Assembly: GCA_016801885.1 (NCBI GenBank)
Contig: CM028900.1
Coordinates: 10,261,501-10,325,500, forward strand
DNA: 64,000 nt
Source: Toxotes chatareus
Lineage: Eukaryota; Chordata; Actinopteri; Toxotidae
Direction of reading: 5' to 3'
Of the stretch, positions 1 through 12,900 are shown one piece after another. The notes beneath the pieces are model-generated. The model searched no databases and was not told the origin of the DNA. It saw only the letters and a program-made list of their open reading frames with translations. Both the position numbers and the translations under genes were made by a program. Position 1 is the stretch's first letter, and every line of letters starts with the position of its first letter.

Positions 1-1998
1 AATGTGTACAATGTGTTAAAGAGTGACTGTTTGGCTTCAGGCTGTAATCCAAAAATAGGTAGAGTATTGTGTTAACAGTCTGATAAAAGGACTGATTTTG
101 ATAAACAAAGCGCTTTCATGGCTGTCCAAACAGCAAAGGCGGCCATGAAAAGGTCACATGTGAAACAAAAAGTTAAAAAGTAAATGCTTTATGCTTAAAC
201 AGAAATGGGAAGCCAAAGGATAACTTAGGCCCAGCCTCGTTCTTAGACTCATGATAAGGAAGGTGACATTTGGTGCACTTTGCTGGCATAGGGCTGAGCT
301 GAGTCTTGCACCAGGATTCAGAGCCTATACCATCCCCTCCAATACGTATGCAGCAGGCGTTCACCACATTCAGATACAGCAGAGGTCGTGAATCTGCTTG
401 CTTGGCCCGAGATCTGAGAAGAGTGGTGGACATTTGAAGCAGATTTATTTGGGAAACAAAGCATCAAGGGCTTTCATTATCCAGTACAACAGAGAGGGCA
501 TTCATTGAGTTTGTACAATGGTATTCTAATCCATATGCACCTTCCCTGACAAGGCACAAAGTCAATTGTATGGCAAGCTTGTAGCCTGCTGCCAGGGATT
601 AACAACTCCCTGAGGAATATAGTTAAGAGTATTGACTCACTGTTTAAATGCCTGCTCTTTGTTGCTGCCCTCTGCTGGTCAGCGTGTGGTCTAATGTGAT
701 TGTAGCAGCCACTCACAGTTGGCCTTATGCGTGTCCAAAAACTCCCAACAACTGCTGTTTTACACTTGACCTCAGAAGACTCCAACAAATCTAACCTACC
801 AGGTAGTTTGCCATGTTCTGGTTTTCCTGTGTGTGCATCTGCTTCTTTAGATCGTGCCCAACTACTGATTTAGCAAACTACCTTTTTTTTTGGCCTAATT
901 TTTATGCTTTTCAGTTGCATCCAGTCACCTCTTTACTCCTCATATTTGACAGACAACTCCTACTCAGTCAAAATGGCATCCGTCAACCAACTCCGAGTCA
1001 TGTGTGCGCTCTTTGTGCATGAAACAAGACAAAGGTGCCCAAGAAACATTCAGTAGGCAAGTGTCCAATTATTTTTGAACCAATCAACTACTCCATCTCC
1101 CACAAAGCTTCTTCTATACTGATGTAAACCTGCACAAGTTAGAGCTGAACCTCAGTTCTTTCATTCAGTATTTATTATCTTATTTCAAATCGAATCCAAC
1201 TGTCCAAATACTTACGACCTGGACTGGATTATTACAAATGGGTTTTATTGTATTCATTATCTATTTATGTACCAGTCACCACATATGGGTGGCCCCAGGA
1301 GGAGTTATAGTTGTTGACAAATACATCAATAAAGACTTCTGATAAACACATCTCTTCTTATAGCTATATTATAGCGTGTTAAAAAACATTTGAAATGTCT
1401 ATGTCTAACATTTTCATGTAAATCTAGTCAGGGACATAAAATTAAAAAAGTTTATGCTGTGTTGTATTAAACCAGGCACAACGGGAAGAAATATAAGAAG
1501 ATGTTTTGTTAAATCTAGGATCTCTTTTTTTACAACACAATAACGGCCAGCAACAAACAACACACGATGCATTTACAGTGGAACACAACTTTACACACGC
1601 AGATGTCTGACATTTCCCTTAATTTTACTCAGCTTCAACCAACGTCCTCCCCCAACACCGCCTATCTCTCCTGCTGGGGAGGATGGGTGTGGATGTACAG
1701 TCTCAAATTACACGCAAATTACAGACCTGCTCAACAGGCCCCTCTGCACCTTCATTGGCTGAGACCTCACTGCCACATTCAACCAGCCTGCTTCCTGCAT
1801 GGCAAGTACTTTGTCTGAGGGGAAATGACATCACAGCACACCAAGACCTGCCACAAACGCACTGAAAACAGATGAGGGCCAAACATATTTCAGATGTGTT
1901 TTCACTCCGAGCTGGGACACAGTTCAGCCTCCGTTCCAAAAGCCTGTGAAGCGAAACAATCAGGACATAAAACAGCTTTTGGAACAACTCTGTGAAAT
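1..1998. other. Gene-free stretch upstream of asb9
   Basis: I see no supported gene. Short open frames occur on both strands, including an 86-codon minus-strand frame at 173-433, but none joins to neighbours through splice sites or resembles a family I recognise. The last few hundred bases before 1999 should contain the asb9 promoter and 5' UTR. I see no clear TATA box or CpG-dense segment that would fix a transcription start. Confidence 0.6.
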
Positions 1999-4900
1999 AT
2001 GTCTGCTGGGCACAAAGAGGCTCCGCGAGACACTACATGTCAAACTGGAGCTGTTGTTTTTTTCTCGAACCCTTTGATGAGTGGTGAGTAGCTGCTGGCA
2101 GCGTAAGCTCACGCTGCAGCTGGAGTTTATTTACTGCTTTGCACAAAAACTTAAACCGTGTCATTTTAATCCATATTTATGCCATTTTGAAAGCATGATA
2201 CTGAGTAAGACTATTGTTTTTATGTGCCCACACCTAGATGTGGAATCAGACTGGTCTCCAATACATGACGCAGCCTTTAATGGACGTGTCCTCACTCTGC
2301 AAAGACTCATTGCTCAGGTAAAATTTAATGGGATTTTGTAGGTTATGATATTATACTGACATTATACTGCATGAAGAGATCATTATAACATGCAGTGTAT
2401 CCATTTAGGAAAAGTTTTGCAGCCTGAAAACAGTCATATGTGTGAAAAACCCAGTTGTTCTTTACTTAAATAAGATATTTTAATGTTTAATAGGTGACTC
2501 TGGGCTTGCATGTAATTTTGTTGTGGGTATTTAACTTTGGAACAGAACTCTGAACATGCACCCACAGTATTTCTGAACCTACGTATGTATTGTTCTCAGG
2601 GTAAACATGTAAATCTGAACACACTGGACCAGGTCTCTCCCCTCCATGGAGCATGTCAACAAGGCCATGTGGCCTGCACCAAGCTTCTGATAGAAAACGG
2701 AGCAAATGTCAGTAAGACATCATCATCATCTGGTCATGCTCTTTTTCGTGAATCCAGCTGAATTCAGGACAATTCAAAATGATGACAGTGTGCCGTTTTG
2801 TGTCCTTCCTTGAAAGAAATCCCGCTCTACTCTGTTTAGGAGGCAACCATATCAATTATTGCTGGGTTTAACTTCGCCAAGGTGCATTTTAGTAAGAGAT
2901 TAACTAAAAATACATGCTAACCAGCATGCAGACACATCTGTGAATGCACAACACATTAACAAACAAAAATGTGCAGATACAAAGTCGTGTATCTGCACAG
3001 TGTAGTTTCTAACCTACTCGTTAGAGTATTAATTGAATGATTTTTGTGGAGAACGTTTTGTTGGATCATCTAAAAAAATATACATACCCATGTCAGGTAA
3101 ACAGTTCAACTGTGGATGGACAAACACCTCTGTCAGAAGCCTGTGCCTGGGGCCATGTGAGCTGTGTATCGCTGCTTCTTCAAAATGGAGCAACCCCCGT
3201 GGGCACCAGCCATTCCAGCTCTCCAATCCACAGGGCTGCAGCCAGAGGTCAGGGGTCACATTCCTATGCATATATGCACAGATAATCTATGCTGAACCAG
3301 CTTAGTCAGTCGCTACAAAATGCACAAAGAGTGCCAAAACATCAGAAGAGCTTTGAGAAATGTATAACGTATTTAAAAAAAAAACAAAAAAAAAAGTGTG
3401 TTGCTGTTGAAGCCTACAAAGTTAAACGACTGCATATTCTTCCCTGGGATGTCAAGCGCGAGCAGATATCAAAGGAGATCCTTTCTAACTCTGACTAGGT
3501 CACCCAGAGTGCATAGAGACTCTTGTTGAGTTTGGTGCAGATGTGGATCAGTACATCGACCAGTCAGGTTCTCCTCTCCATGTCGCGTGCTCCAATCAGC
3601 ATCTGAGTACTGTGAGGAAACTGCTTCAACTCGGTAAGAAGGCTTCTCACTTTATCTTTAACCTGTCAGTAAAATGCTTTGGTCTTTTAGGTTGAGGAGG
3701 GGACCACAGTGACTTAGATCAAGTGTTGTAAATAATGTAGAATGATAAGTTTCACATTTACGTCAGACAAAAAAATGTAGTGTTTTATTTAATTTCTTTT
3801 TTTTAACACTTCAAAGACTGCTTGCAGGTCTTGGGGAGTGCAGCTGCTTATGTGAAAAAGAAATATAAAGCCTTTTGTGTGGCTCCAGACGGAGGCTCAG
3901 TGAAAACTAATAAACCGTCTCAAGTGGTGTCACTTGAGTCAGGTAGACCTTTGGATGGGGCTGAAAATTACAAGTTTGAAAATGGGAAAAAAAGAAAAAA
4001 AATCTGGGGGTGTGGATTTAGAAAGAAGTGAGTGATATCTCTGGTCCTGCTGAACTGATTTTGATCGAAGTACTTTACTTGAGTATAGGGAAATACAGAG
4101 AAATATAGAGGAAACAATAGATATTTTTTACTTCCATTTAACTAACTGAATTTAATTTAGGCATAATAACTGTTTAGTTTAGAGATTTTACACACACACA
4201 CAGACATTACATTTCGCTGATAATTCCTTTTTGTTACTTGTGAGTATTTTTATATTGCAGAACTGCCACTTCCACTTAAATATAGGATCTGAGTACTTCC
4301 TCCACCATTGCTCCACTCCTCCACTCATCATAATCTTCCAGATAAATGCAGTGGAGTCTCAGAAATGTCAAATAATATGCCTCTGAATTGTTGTGGAGTA
4401 TTAGAATAAACTAGTATCAAACATAAAGTCCATCAAAATTGCACTCAAGTAAAACACTTGCTTTTCCCCCACAGGCTGGATTTACCTGTGTAAAATCCAT
4501 GTTGTGCTTTACTTAAAGTAAAATAGATCATTATTTGGTCTCATTTATTTGAATATTTATGACCTGCTGAGCAAATGCAGTCTAAATGTCCCAAAGTCTT
4601 GTTATGTAAGCAATAAAGAGGATAAATGGCTCTCTGTGCTCTCTGCTGTAGAAGAAGAAAAGTATTGGCTGAAATGTCAGAGGTGCTCTTCAACGGTTAT
4701 GTAACGTGAGGATATCATACCTCATTAGTCTCTTCCCTCCTTCAGGTGCTAGTGTGAACAACAGAGTGTCTGGTGACCTGCCCCTGCACATCGCAGCTCG
4801 TCTGTCCAGCCCAGAGTTGGTGTCCGTCCTGCTTGACCACGGGGCTGATCGCTCCCTCAGGAACCTAGAGGGCAAACAGCCACTGGACATTGCACCTCCC

Positions 4901-5186
4901 AACAGCCTGGCGGAGAGGCTGCTGAGACAAGCAGGAGGTATTCATTGAAGATTTTTCTAACCTTTACATCAGGTCAGTGCCGTAAGCAGTTGCTGATAAT
5001 AAAACATCTCTCTGTCATGGCTGCCTGCCCCAAGGGGTGTCTCCTCTAACGCAGCTGTGCCGACTGGACATCAGGAAGACTGTGGGCAAGCAAAGGCTGG
5101 GTGGGATTCATGACCTTCACCTCCCCACAGAACTGAAACAGTATCTGCTTTACCAATCAGACTCTCGAGGAAATATAATGCACTGA
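1999..5186 (+). CDS. asb9: Ankyrin repeat and SOCS box protein 9 (ASB9), complete, 7 coding exons
   Basis: Substrate receptor of a Cullin-5/Elongin B-C ubiquitin ligase; mammalian ASB9 binds creatine kinases (family knowledge). Coding exons read 1999-2083, 2238-2317, 2600-2707, 3097-3247, 3499-3633, 4746-4937 and 5035-5186, giving 903 nt or 300 aa; human ASB9 is 294 aa. All junctions are GT-AG and phases agree. The N-terminus carries FFSNPLMS before SDWSPIHDAA, matching the human LLSNPLM...SDWSP block, which favours ASB9 over its neighbour ASB11. Six ankyrin-type repeats follow (about residues 32-245; e.g. SPLHGACQQGHVACTKLLIE, SPIHRAAARG, LPLHIAARL). The C-terminal SOCS box (about 252-290) has a BC-box (SPLTQLCRLDIRK) and a Cul5-box-like LHLPTELKQYLLYQ. 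Exon 3 uses a GTCAGT donor because the stronger-looking GTAAGA four bases downstream would break frame. Starting at ATG 1999 gives the conserved N-terminus. Intron 5 holds repeat sequence. Confidence 0.9.
4061..4310. repeat. Teleost interspersed repeat copy in asb9 intron 5
   Basis: A T-rich stretch contains GTACTTTACTTGAGTAT (4070-4086) and ends in a GGATCTGAGTACTTCCTCCA-like segment near 4285. The same 17-mer recurs at 47243-47259 in a glra2 intron. From memory this resembles a high-copy teleost interspersed repeat. Boundaries are approximate. Confidence 0.5.
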
Positions 5187-5472
5187 AAAACTCCAACCTT
5201 TAAACTTCACAACCGGAGCATTTCACTTCTAGGTCAATAGGGGGCGGACTTGCATAATCTTGCAGAGAGATGACAACATCACAGTTCATGGTGGTGATAG
5301 TACTGATAGTGTAATTCTCCCATCGTCACAAATCTCCAAACAAACAGATTCTCAAGATCCATCTGGACTTTTAAGTGGAGACTTAAAAGTCTTGGAGCAA
5401 GATTTGATCGTTAAAACTTCATGAACAACAATACAAACATAATTAAGATGAGAATATAGCCTCATAAGGTCC

Positions 5473-5584
5473 AATAAATGTTGCAAAATTAATGTTTGTT
5501 TAATATTCTGAAATAATCTTTGGAACATTACACAATTCCATATTCAGCTAATATTGCTTTTTTTTGTCATCTGTGAGAAATAAA
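5473..5584 (+). other. Candidate asb9 polyadenylation signals
   Basis: AATAAA hexamers lie at 5473-5478 and 5579-5584, about 290 and 390 bases past the asb9 stop codon at 5186. Either would give a 3' UTR of ordinary length. No transcript evidence is available to choose between them. Confidence 0.45.
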
Positions 5585-6311
5585 ACTGTGAGACGCTGCT
5601 GTATTGAGATTGTTTTTCCAGTTCAGACTTGGAGCCGATGAGACTTAGTTTCAAATGAAATCCTCTACATGTCTGGTGCATGTTTCCCCTACAGAATTCC
5701 TGGAGACTGTTTAATATCTCTGATCCTTGAAGGCAGTGTAGTATAATTTATCTGAGTGCACAAATTCACACCATGCTCCACACCATGATCACCATGTGAT
5801 CAGTTACTCAAATGTATTTTTTCATGCCGTAACTGTCATGATCAAATCACACAAATGCAAAGTGCAATTTCTTGATTATTTCAAATTAAAGATATCAGAT
5901 GTTAATGTCGCCTCCTTCAGCCTGGATGGGAAAGATATCAGTTGGCCTCTGTGCTTCGTAGATTATCATGCATGCAGCTCAGTGCTACTGTGTTTCTCAA
6001 CAATTTCAAACACAGACAATCTTAATGTGCTGACTCATAGTTGCCATTCACTGTACATAAAAAGCAGGGGGTTGAGCTGCTAAGAAAACCTTTTTGTCTT
6101 CCTTCTTCTGTTCCCTTTTACTTCCTGTTTTTGGTTTCTAACTAATTTAAACATTATTAAGTACTGACATAAAAGTACTACTACACACAGCTGTACGCTT
6201 GTTTAAGACATGCACTGTATACTTTCCCTATAGATCAAGTTGAAAAAGAGAATATATAGAAATGTTTCTGCATAAAAACTGTGAAGAAACACGGTTGCAC
6301 AAGTGACTCAA

Positions 6312-7379
6312 GCATAGACTGTGTAAGACATGGACGTAGCACCCATGACGTCACCCATTGGTTTCGGGGAGTCGGTTTTGTGACCAAACCATGGGCATTT
6401 GAGCTGCGCCATCTTGGATTTTAGTGGGAGTGCACTTTCCATATTTGGCGAAGAGGCGGTCACTCTACGGGTCAGCCGGACGACAACCCGGCCACTTAGC
6501 TCGGAGCAACAGAGCTAGCCTAAGGCTAATCAGCTAATCAGCTAGGCTAACAAGCTAAGCGGCAGCTACACGCAGCTACACGCAGTAAACGGACTGCGGG
6601 AATACAAGGGACGGAAATCAGCAATTAAGTCATAAGCCAGCAGCAAAATATGCCGGTACTAATTAGTCCAAACATCCAGGTAAAATAGTCGGTTAGTACA
6701 GTCTACACTACAACAAGCCATACTGTCACAAAAACCTATCCAAACATCGGCAAACAAACACGGACACTGCAGCCCCTGTCAACCGCTGGAGGTAGCCGGA
6801 GGCCTCTGGATGTAGCCGCCTAGCCCAGCCGATGCTTTAGCAACGAGCTAACTGTCAGTGCCTGTCTACGGGCTGTCACTCAATGTAACCATGCCCCAAT
6901 TTATTAAGCCTAAATAACACTAAAACGGCTGTGGTACAAAAAAATTCACCCCCTCACAGTGTTCACGGAGGTGGAAACTATCAATAGAGACCAAAAACAA
7001 AAAATGTACCAGGCTGTAAAGTTGGCTATTTTAACATGTGGGTCAATGGAGAATTGCTCACTTCTGGAGCCAGCCCCCAGCGGCAGCCAAGAAACTGCAG
7101 CTTTTTGAACGCGGAAGTGATCCTCACTGCTGAAACCTACAACTTCCCCCCAAATGGGGGGGGTTGTAGGTTTCCTACAACTCCTACAACTCCCCCCCAA
7201 AAACATATTTACAGCCTAGTACATTTTTTGTTTTCGGTCTCTATTGATAGTTTCCACCTCCGTGAACACTGTGGGGCGGGTGAATTTTTTGGTTTGGTTT
7301 GGTTTGGTCACAAAACCGACTCCCCGAAACCAATGGGTGACGTCACAGGTGCTACGTCCATGTCTTATACAGTCTATGC
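6312..7379. mobile_element. Non-coding DNA transposon-like element with long terminal inverted repeats
   Basis: The left end (6312 to about 6390) and right end (about 7300-7379) are inverted copies of roughly 80 bases with few mismatches, starting GCATAGACTGT and ending ACAGTCTATGC. A second inverted pair lies inside (about 6940-7020 against about 7203-7290), and a small hairpin with G/C runs sits at about 7133-7172. Each terminal arm contains TGACGTCAC. The octamer GACTCAAG occurs immediately left of the TIR (6305-6312, overlapping its first base) and again 11 bases beyond the right end (7390-7397); this may be a target duplication but is not clean. The 169-codon frame across the right half falls within these inverted repeats and is not treated as a gene. 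No transposase is seen, so the element would be non-autonomous. Confidence 0.75.
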
Positions 7380-9583
7380 TCCCCCATTGGACTCAAGTGA
7401 CAGGAACTTTGTTAGTGAAGAATCAGACATTTATAAGCTTCTAATTTTCTTGTGGTGCCTCATATGTTATAAGAACCTGAAGAGGAGAGAGGCCACTGAT
7501 ACCAAGACGGAACAATCATCATACACAATTTTTGACTCCCATTAATTCAGGTGGGAGAAACCAAAGAATGAACTGTTTCATTTAGGTCACCTCTTCTTTC
7601 CACTGCCAAAATCAAGTACTTATGATGTGGCGGCTGATTTCATGGTAATCATTTGTTTATCCACTGCCTCTCGCAGGGACATGCAATTCAAAACAGATTT
7701 ATGTCTTCTTCCTGATTCTTTCAATAGTTTTGTCCACACATGTCCCATAAATATTGAATGTGAGTGTTTCCAAAGAAGATCCTGGCAGCCTGGCACCCGT
7801 CACCATCCTTACCCAAAACCCCTCAAGGGCTCACCCACCTCTGACCTGTGTGTCTGTCTGTGCATTCAGCCCCATCAGTGGGGCTAACAGACCCCCACAG
7901 GGGAAAGCAGAAAACAGGTACAGGGTAGATGGAAATATGAGGCAGACAACAAAGTAGACATTTCTCTGCTATGGAGAATACAATACGCACATACTGATTA
8001 TAGACCCATCATTTTTATGTTACCCCACAGTTATTGGAATTGAGTGATGTTACCACTGTTGTATTATAAGGATCGATTTCAATAGGTCATTTAGAGATGA
8101 TGAAAAGGGCAGTGCGTGGTACTGTAGTTCACTGTGAACATAAATGTCCTCTTCACAGTGACAAAAGCAACAGTTGCTCGAATCACCCACACCCTTCTTG
8201 TTAAATGCAGCACTCATTAACTTTCCATCGATCCCCCTGTCCCAATTTGCCACTTGAACTAAATCATCGTCCCCTCAAACATTGCATGAGCGCCCAGGGC
8301 CAGCCACACATTGAACCGGGTTTCGACTTTACTGGTGCGTAATGTTAAATCAATACAGTGGAGGAGCTTCTGACTGCAGAAGTCTGCCAGGAAAGACATA
8401 CAGTATGCACTGCCTGTAATTAGCGACACCTAGACAATCGGGTGAGACGAGTCTGTCTGGAAACAACTGTCACATGAGCGCTCAAATAATTTTCCACTTC
8501 AGCCATCGTGGCATAACAGAAGGTGGTGTTCTGTTTTTCGCTGTGCAGTGCAGTGTATCTGAACGACCTCCCGTGCTCAGTCAGGTACTGTGTGGCTCTC
8601 AGATGCACTTAAAAAATCAACCCACCTATGTGTGATACCAAAGCTTTTACTTTTATTCTCCAGTGGCAAGCACTCCATTAACCCCCATCCTTTACTACCA
8701 AAGCACTTACTACCCAAATAGTGCAAAATGCATTTCTTACTGAGGGTTTAAGTGAAAGATACACACACATGCAAGTTTTACATCCAGCGCACCCATTCAC
8801 TTATAACTGTACAATTCCTTCACAAACAGCTATTAATGGAGAAGTTTCAGACTTCAGACGAGAAGGAACCATATGATGGGTTACCACAAAAATAGAATGA
8901 GTTACAGAACAAGCAGCACAATGATATCTTCAGGGAATAAACATTTTATGGCACCCAAAAGAGCCCAGTGTTTATAATCAACGTTGGATTAGTTTACTCA
9001 TTATTGCTTGAATCTTTCTAATCATCCCTCAAATGCAAGCAGCCACCACCTCCTGCAAACAAGCTGCAAATGTTGCTGCCAGACAACCATTATGTGCGCG
9101 CATCTAATAACCAAATTGTAATCATTCCTTGCAGCTCATGTCCTGATTGCTCCGAGCTGGATCTTGTTATAGATATCAGTGCTTCCCACTAAGCTACAAG
9201 TGGGTTGCGCCATGTCCTTGTACTCGCCAGTAATTGCTTTGGTATTTTTAGTTTGCAAGTGTCGGGGTAATTAAAACAAATGGAGGAGATAGTGGAAACA
9301 GAGATCTCCTGTGGCTTCTTGGTCTGAATGCAAAGAGGTTTAGTTAGGTCATACACTGCAATGTTTTCAATTAGACACCACCGTACTAATGAGAGTTTAT
9401 TAAAGAGTGTGAACACTTATGCAAAACAGGGCAACTGGGTGGCCGAAACATCTACATAAGATAAAGGCGGGTGCGTTGATGTTCTTTTTAGCTACACAAG
9501 TTTACTCTTTTATCTCTGCCTGACTTTACTATTCAAGGAAAAAAATACTATAATGTTAAACAAAATAAGTTGGAAAAAAAGAG

Positions 9584-9694
9584 TTTATTTTATATTCTGT
9601 AGATTTATATAATGTAAAAAATTGTACATCATGATCACAAAAATAACTCATCTTTCCTTAATATTGTGACGTTTGCAATAAATACGTATTTATT
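9584..9694 (-). other. Candidate mospd2 polyadenylation signals
   Basis: On the minus strand AATAAA occurs at 9694-9689 and 9589-9584, about 290 and 400 bases past the mospd2 stop at 9987. Both suit a short 3' UTR; neither is experimentally supported. Confidence 0.4.
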
Positions 9695-9986
9695 TTTCCA
9701 TGATCAGTCATTAAAAAAAATGCTGTTAATGATTTGATGTCACATTGTTAAAAGTGTCTCTGTTATGTTAACTCTCAAGTGCCTGAAAAGAGTACAATCT
9801 TGTCGTGTAGGAACTCCACAACAACTCGCATGTCCCTAAAGTCAGCGCTCCTCCTCTCCAGCCTGTGGGGAGGGTGGGGGAGGGGAGCGCACAACGACCG
9901 TCTCTCAGGTGGTCAACTGCGGCCCCACTGGAACTGTCTGTCTGTGGTCGACAAATTCAGGTAGGGAGGGAGTGGGCTGTGGCTTG

Positions 9987-12900
9987 TCAAGATGGCTGCT
10001 GGGCTGTGCCCAGCAAGTAGAGAGACAGCAGGTTCAGCACCATGAGGACGAGCACCAACACAATGAGAACCTTCTGCACCCACAGACATGTATTCAGCTT
10101 CTGCTCCAGCCGTGAATTGCAGGCCATCATTCGCATGAGCTGGTGGGATAAAAACCGAGTGACTCACCTCATTTGTCAGTGTAACACCATCGTAATGAAA
10201 GTCACCGAAACAAGTGAAGGTATTATAGATGTACAAGAAAACAAATGAACAGATCAAGATTTTGGAAAATAAGTCACTCGACGCGCCGTGTCTGTGTGAT
10301 AAGTATGAAGCTGGAACGATTAGCTTAGCTTAGCATAAAAACTGGAAAGCAATGGGAAACTGGCTTTCTCCAAACCTCAGAAATAAGCCAGCCAGCAATT
10401 CTAAAAACTGCGACTTATATGTAGAAGGGTAATGTAGAGGAACAAGGCTTCTCTTCCACCAGAACTCACTGCTAAGCTTCAGATATTAAAAACACATTCT
10501 TGTATACCTATGTGCTGGCTGCATTGTATTCAGGGCTATCTGTATATGATAGCACTATGTCTAGTTTTGTGAACACGGATGTCGTCAACAAAATGGTTGT
10601 CAATTAATTTCAGAAGTGTGTCTTTTTGTTGTATAGCACTCACCACTGTGTTTAATTCCTGTTGCCCACTGGTCCCTGTATCCACGGGACTGTCCCTGAG
10701 AGGGGTCACTATTGGTTTGATGCTCTCCAGAACATGACAGCGCAATCTGTGGGAAAGGTACAGTCGAATGAATCATGAGGCCATCAGAAGGACATGCACC
10801 CTACAACACTGTCACAACTGTAACACACAACTGAGAACTGTGTGGCAAGAGGCCGTCACCAAGAGTTCACACATTCCTTGACATATTTACTGACATGGTT
10901 AAATAGCAAGCGCAGATGTGTACCTGTGTTCCATGATCTTGGCTTTTGGTACTTCTTTCCAGAACAGTGCAAGTTCTTGTGATCCAACATTGTCCATCTC
11001 AGCAGCCATTACTAAAAATCTGTCCTGCAGAGAGGCCTGAGAACCTGCACAAAAACATTCAGGGCAAGATTAAACCAGAAACTGGCAGGCAAGCTAATAA
11101 TTTGGACAAAAATGTCACTGTTGTTTTTGGGTCTTAAATCCTCAATGTTCACATTCTTGTGAGAAAACACTGCTTTGAATCACCCCATTACATAAAAACA
11201 GAAAAGGAAAGGGTTAGATTTTTTTTTTCAGTTAATGTGAGAGAAGAATTTAAACTGCTGTTTCAATCAATAACAAACCAAGGTATCTGACTGATTTGCT
11301 TCAGAAACAGCAAGGCCGTTTCTGAAAACAAAACAAAAAAGAAAATCAGTGTTAGACATGACAGTACTGAAAGGAAAAACACCATGGCATAAAAGCTACA
11401 AAAAAAGCAACCCTTAAGTAGGCAACTCTGATTCTTCTGAGCTATGTGCAGCACATCATAACCTGCAGCTGACATTTCAGTGCTCGAAGGCCACAAAATG
11501 TTTTTACTCACGCAGCACTGTCAGTTGTCTGATGGTTTGTTTTGGGAAGATGATTCTTTTATCATTCTTGAAATATGTATGTCAGGCAAAGAAAAGTGCC
11601 TGCCGGCACTTTGAGAGGGTAATAGTCTGGACCATTTGATTATTCTGAGGTTCATCATTTCGAAGCATCTGCTGTGAGTGGAGAAGAGTGCAAAGCTAAA
11701 GTGCAGTACCTCCATGTAAGGACACCACTATGTCTACTGAACCTCCTGGTTCACAGCAGCTGCTACTGGGCTTCACTCTGTACTTCTCAGGTGCTGTGGT
11801 CCTAACCTGTGGTGACAGAGGATGCACCTTAAATAAATCTTTTGACTGAGTTCAATTGCTAGTTGATGAAATATCACAAAATAGGGAAAAATTCACATCA
11901 CAATTTCTCACAGCTCAGGTTGACATCTTGAAAGTGCTTGTTTCTTTCTGACTAACAATCTAAAACTAAAAGAAATTCAATTTACAATGATATATAATAA
12001 CAAAACATTCAAGCTATCAATCACGTGTCAAAACTGCTAATTTTCTGTTCCTCTATTAACAGATTAATCAATCTAATCTCATGCCACGTTCACAACCTTA
12101 ACCAGACATGTCAGCACCCACACACACGAGAGTGCCTTCACACTCACCTTGAAGGCCACTTGATTTTTGGTCACATTGCTCAAGATAATGAGACATTTCT
12201 TCTCTGTCTCCCCAGAACCAAAGCAGAGCTCCTCTGCAGGGCTGGAGGGAGATGAGAAAACACACACAGTGTAACAGGAGCTGGGTGGAAATCAGGGGCA
12301 CGGGTCTTAAATAAAACGCAGTAATTTTGTGGTATAAAATATCTATGTATTCACTCCAGAACAGATGCAACTGCTAGATGCAGACAGGAGTTTCCATTTT
12401 CTTCACAACATGCTTTACACATCTTTTTTTTTTTTTAATTTAGAATGGGTTACTGTCGTTCCTGTGCTTTGCAGCCTGTGTGATATGATTAGCCTGGGAC
12501 TTGTTGCGTTTCCTGCAATGCATCACCTTAACTATCAGCTTCAGCGAGTCTTTCCTGGAGGATGATAAGGAAGTGATATTTCGCAGCTCAAAAAAATGAA
12601 CATACTTTCAAATGCAGCGTTTCTGTCAGCCATGTTTACACAGGTCTCCGTATCCACAAGTCTGCAGAAGTGGTATAAAATCAATAAAACACCTCCTGTG
12701 GCTGGATTACCCTGCTAGGGGGTTCTGACAAAACCCCTACTGACCACCTGTTTGTGGAAGTCTGGTTTAACACTAATTCATTTAGAAGAATGCATTGCAA
12801 ATGTTTTGCCAAAGGACAAGTTACAGGTAATAGCAGCCTGCCTTAACACCCTTATTATTTCAGTTGATAATGTGCATTCATGCTGCATATTTCCACATGT

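Larger units (their letters stand above)
5187..9986. other. Convergent spacer between asb9 and mospd2
   Basis: No gene is supported here. The stretch contains the asb9 3' UTR at its left end, the 1.07-kb inverted-repeat element at 6312-7379, and the mospd2 3' UTR at its right end. The rest (about 7400-9580) shows only short open frames without splice partners or recognisable families. Confidence 0.6.

Noticed and set aside
173..433. 86-codon minus-strand frame with several Cys residues
   Set aside because: No family resemblance, no start context or splice partners; likely chance.
3822..4031. 69-codon Lys-rich frame in asb9 intron 5
   Set aside because: Lies between two exons that join in phase without it and has low-complexity A-rich ends.
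7036..7545. 169-codon plus-strand frame
   Set aside because: Mostly falls inside the inverted-repeat element and contains translated copies of its arms; no known domain.
9913..10257. 114-codon minus-strand frame
   Set aside because: It is an out-of-frame shadow of the last mospd2 exon; the correct frame encodes the tail-anchor helix.
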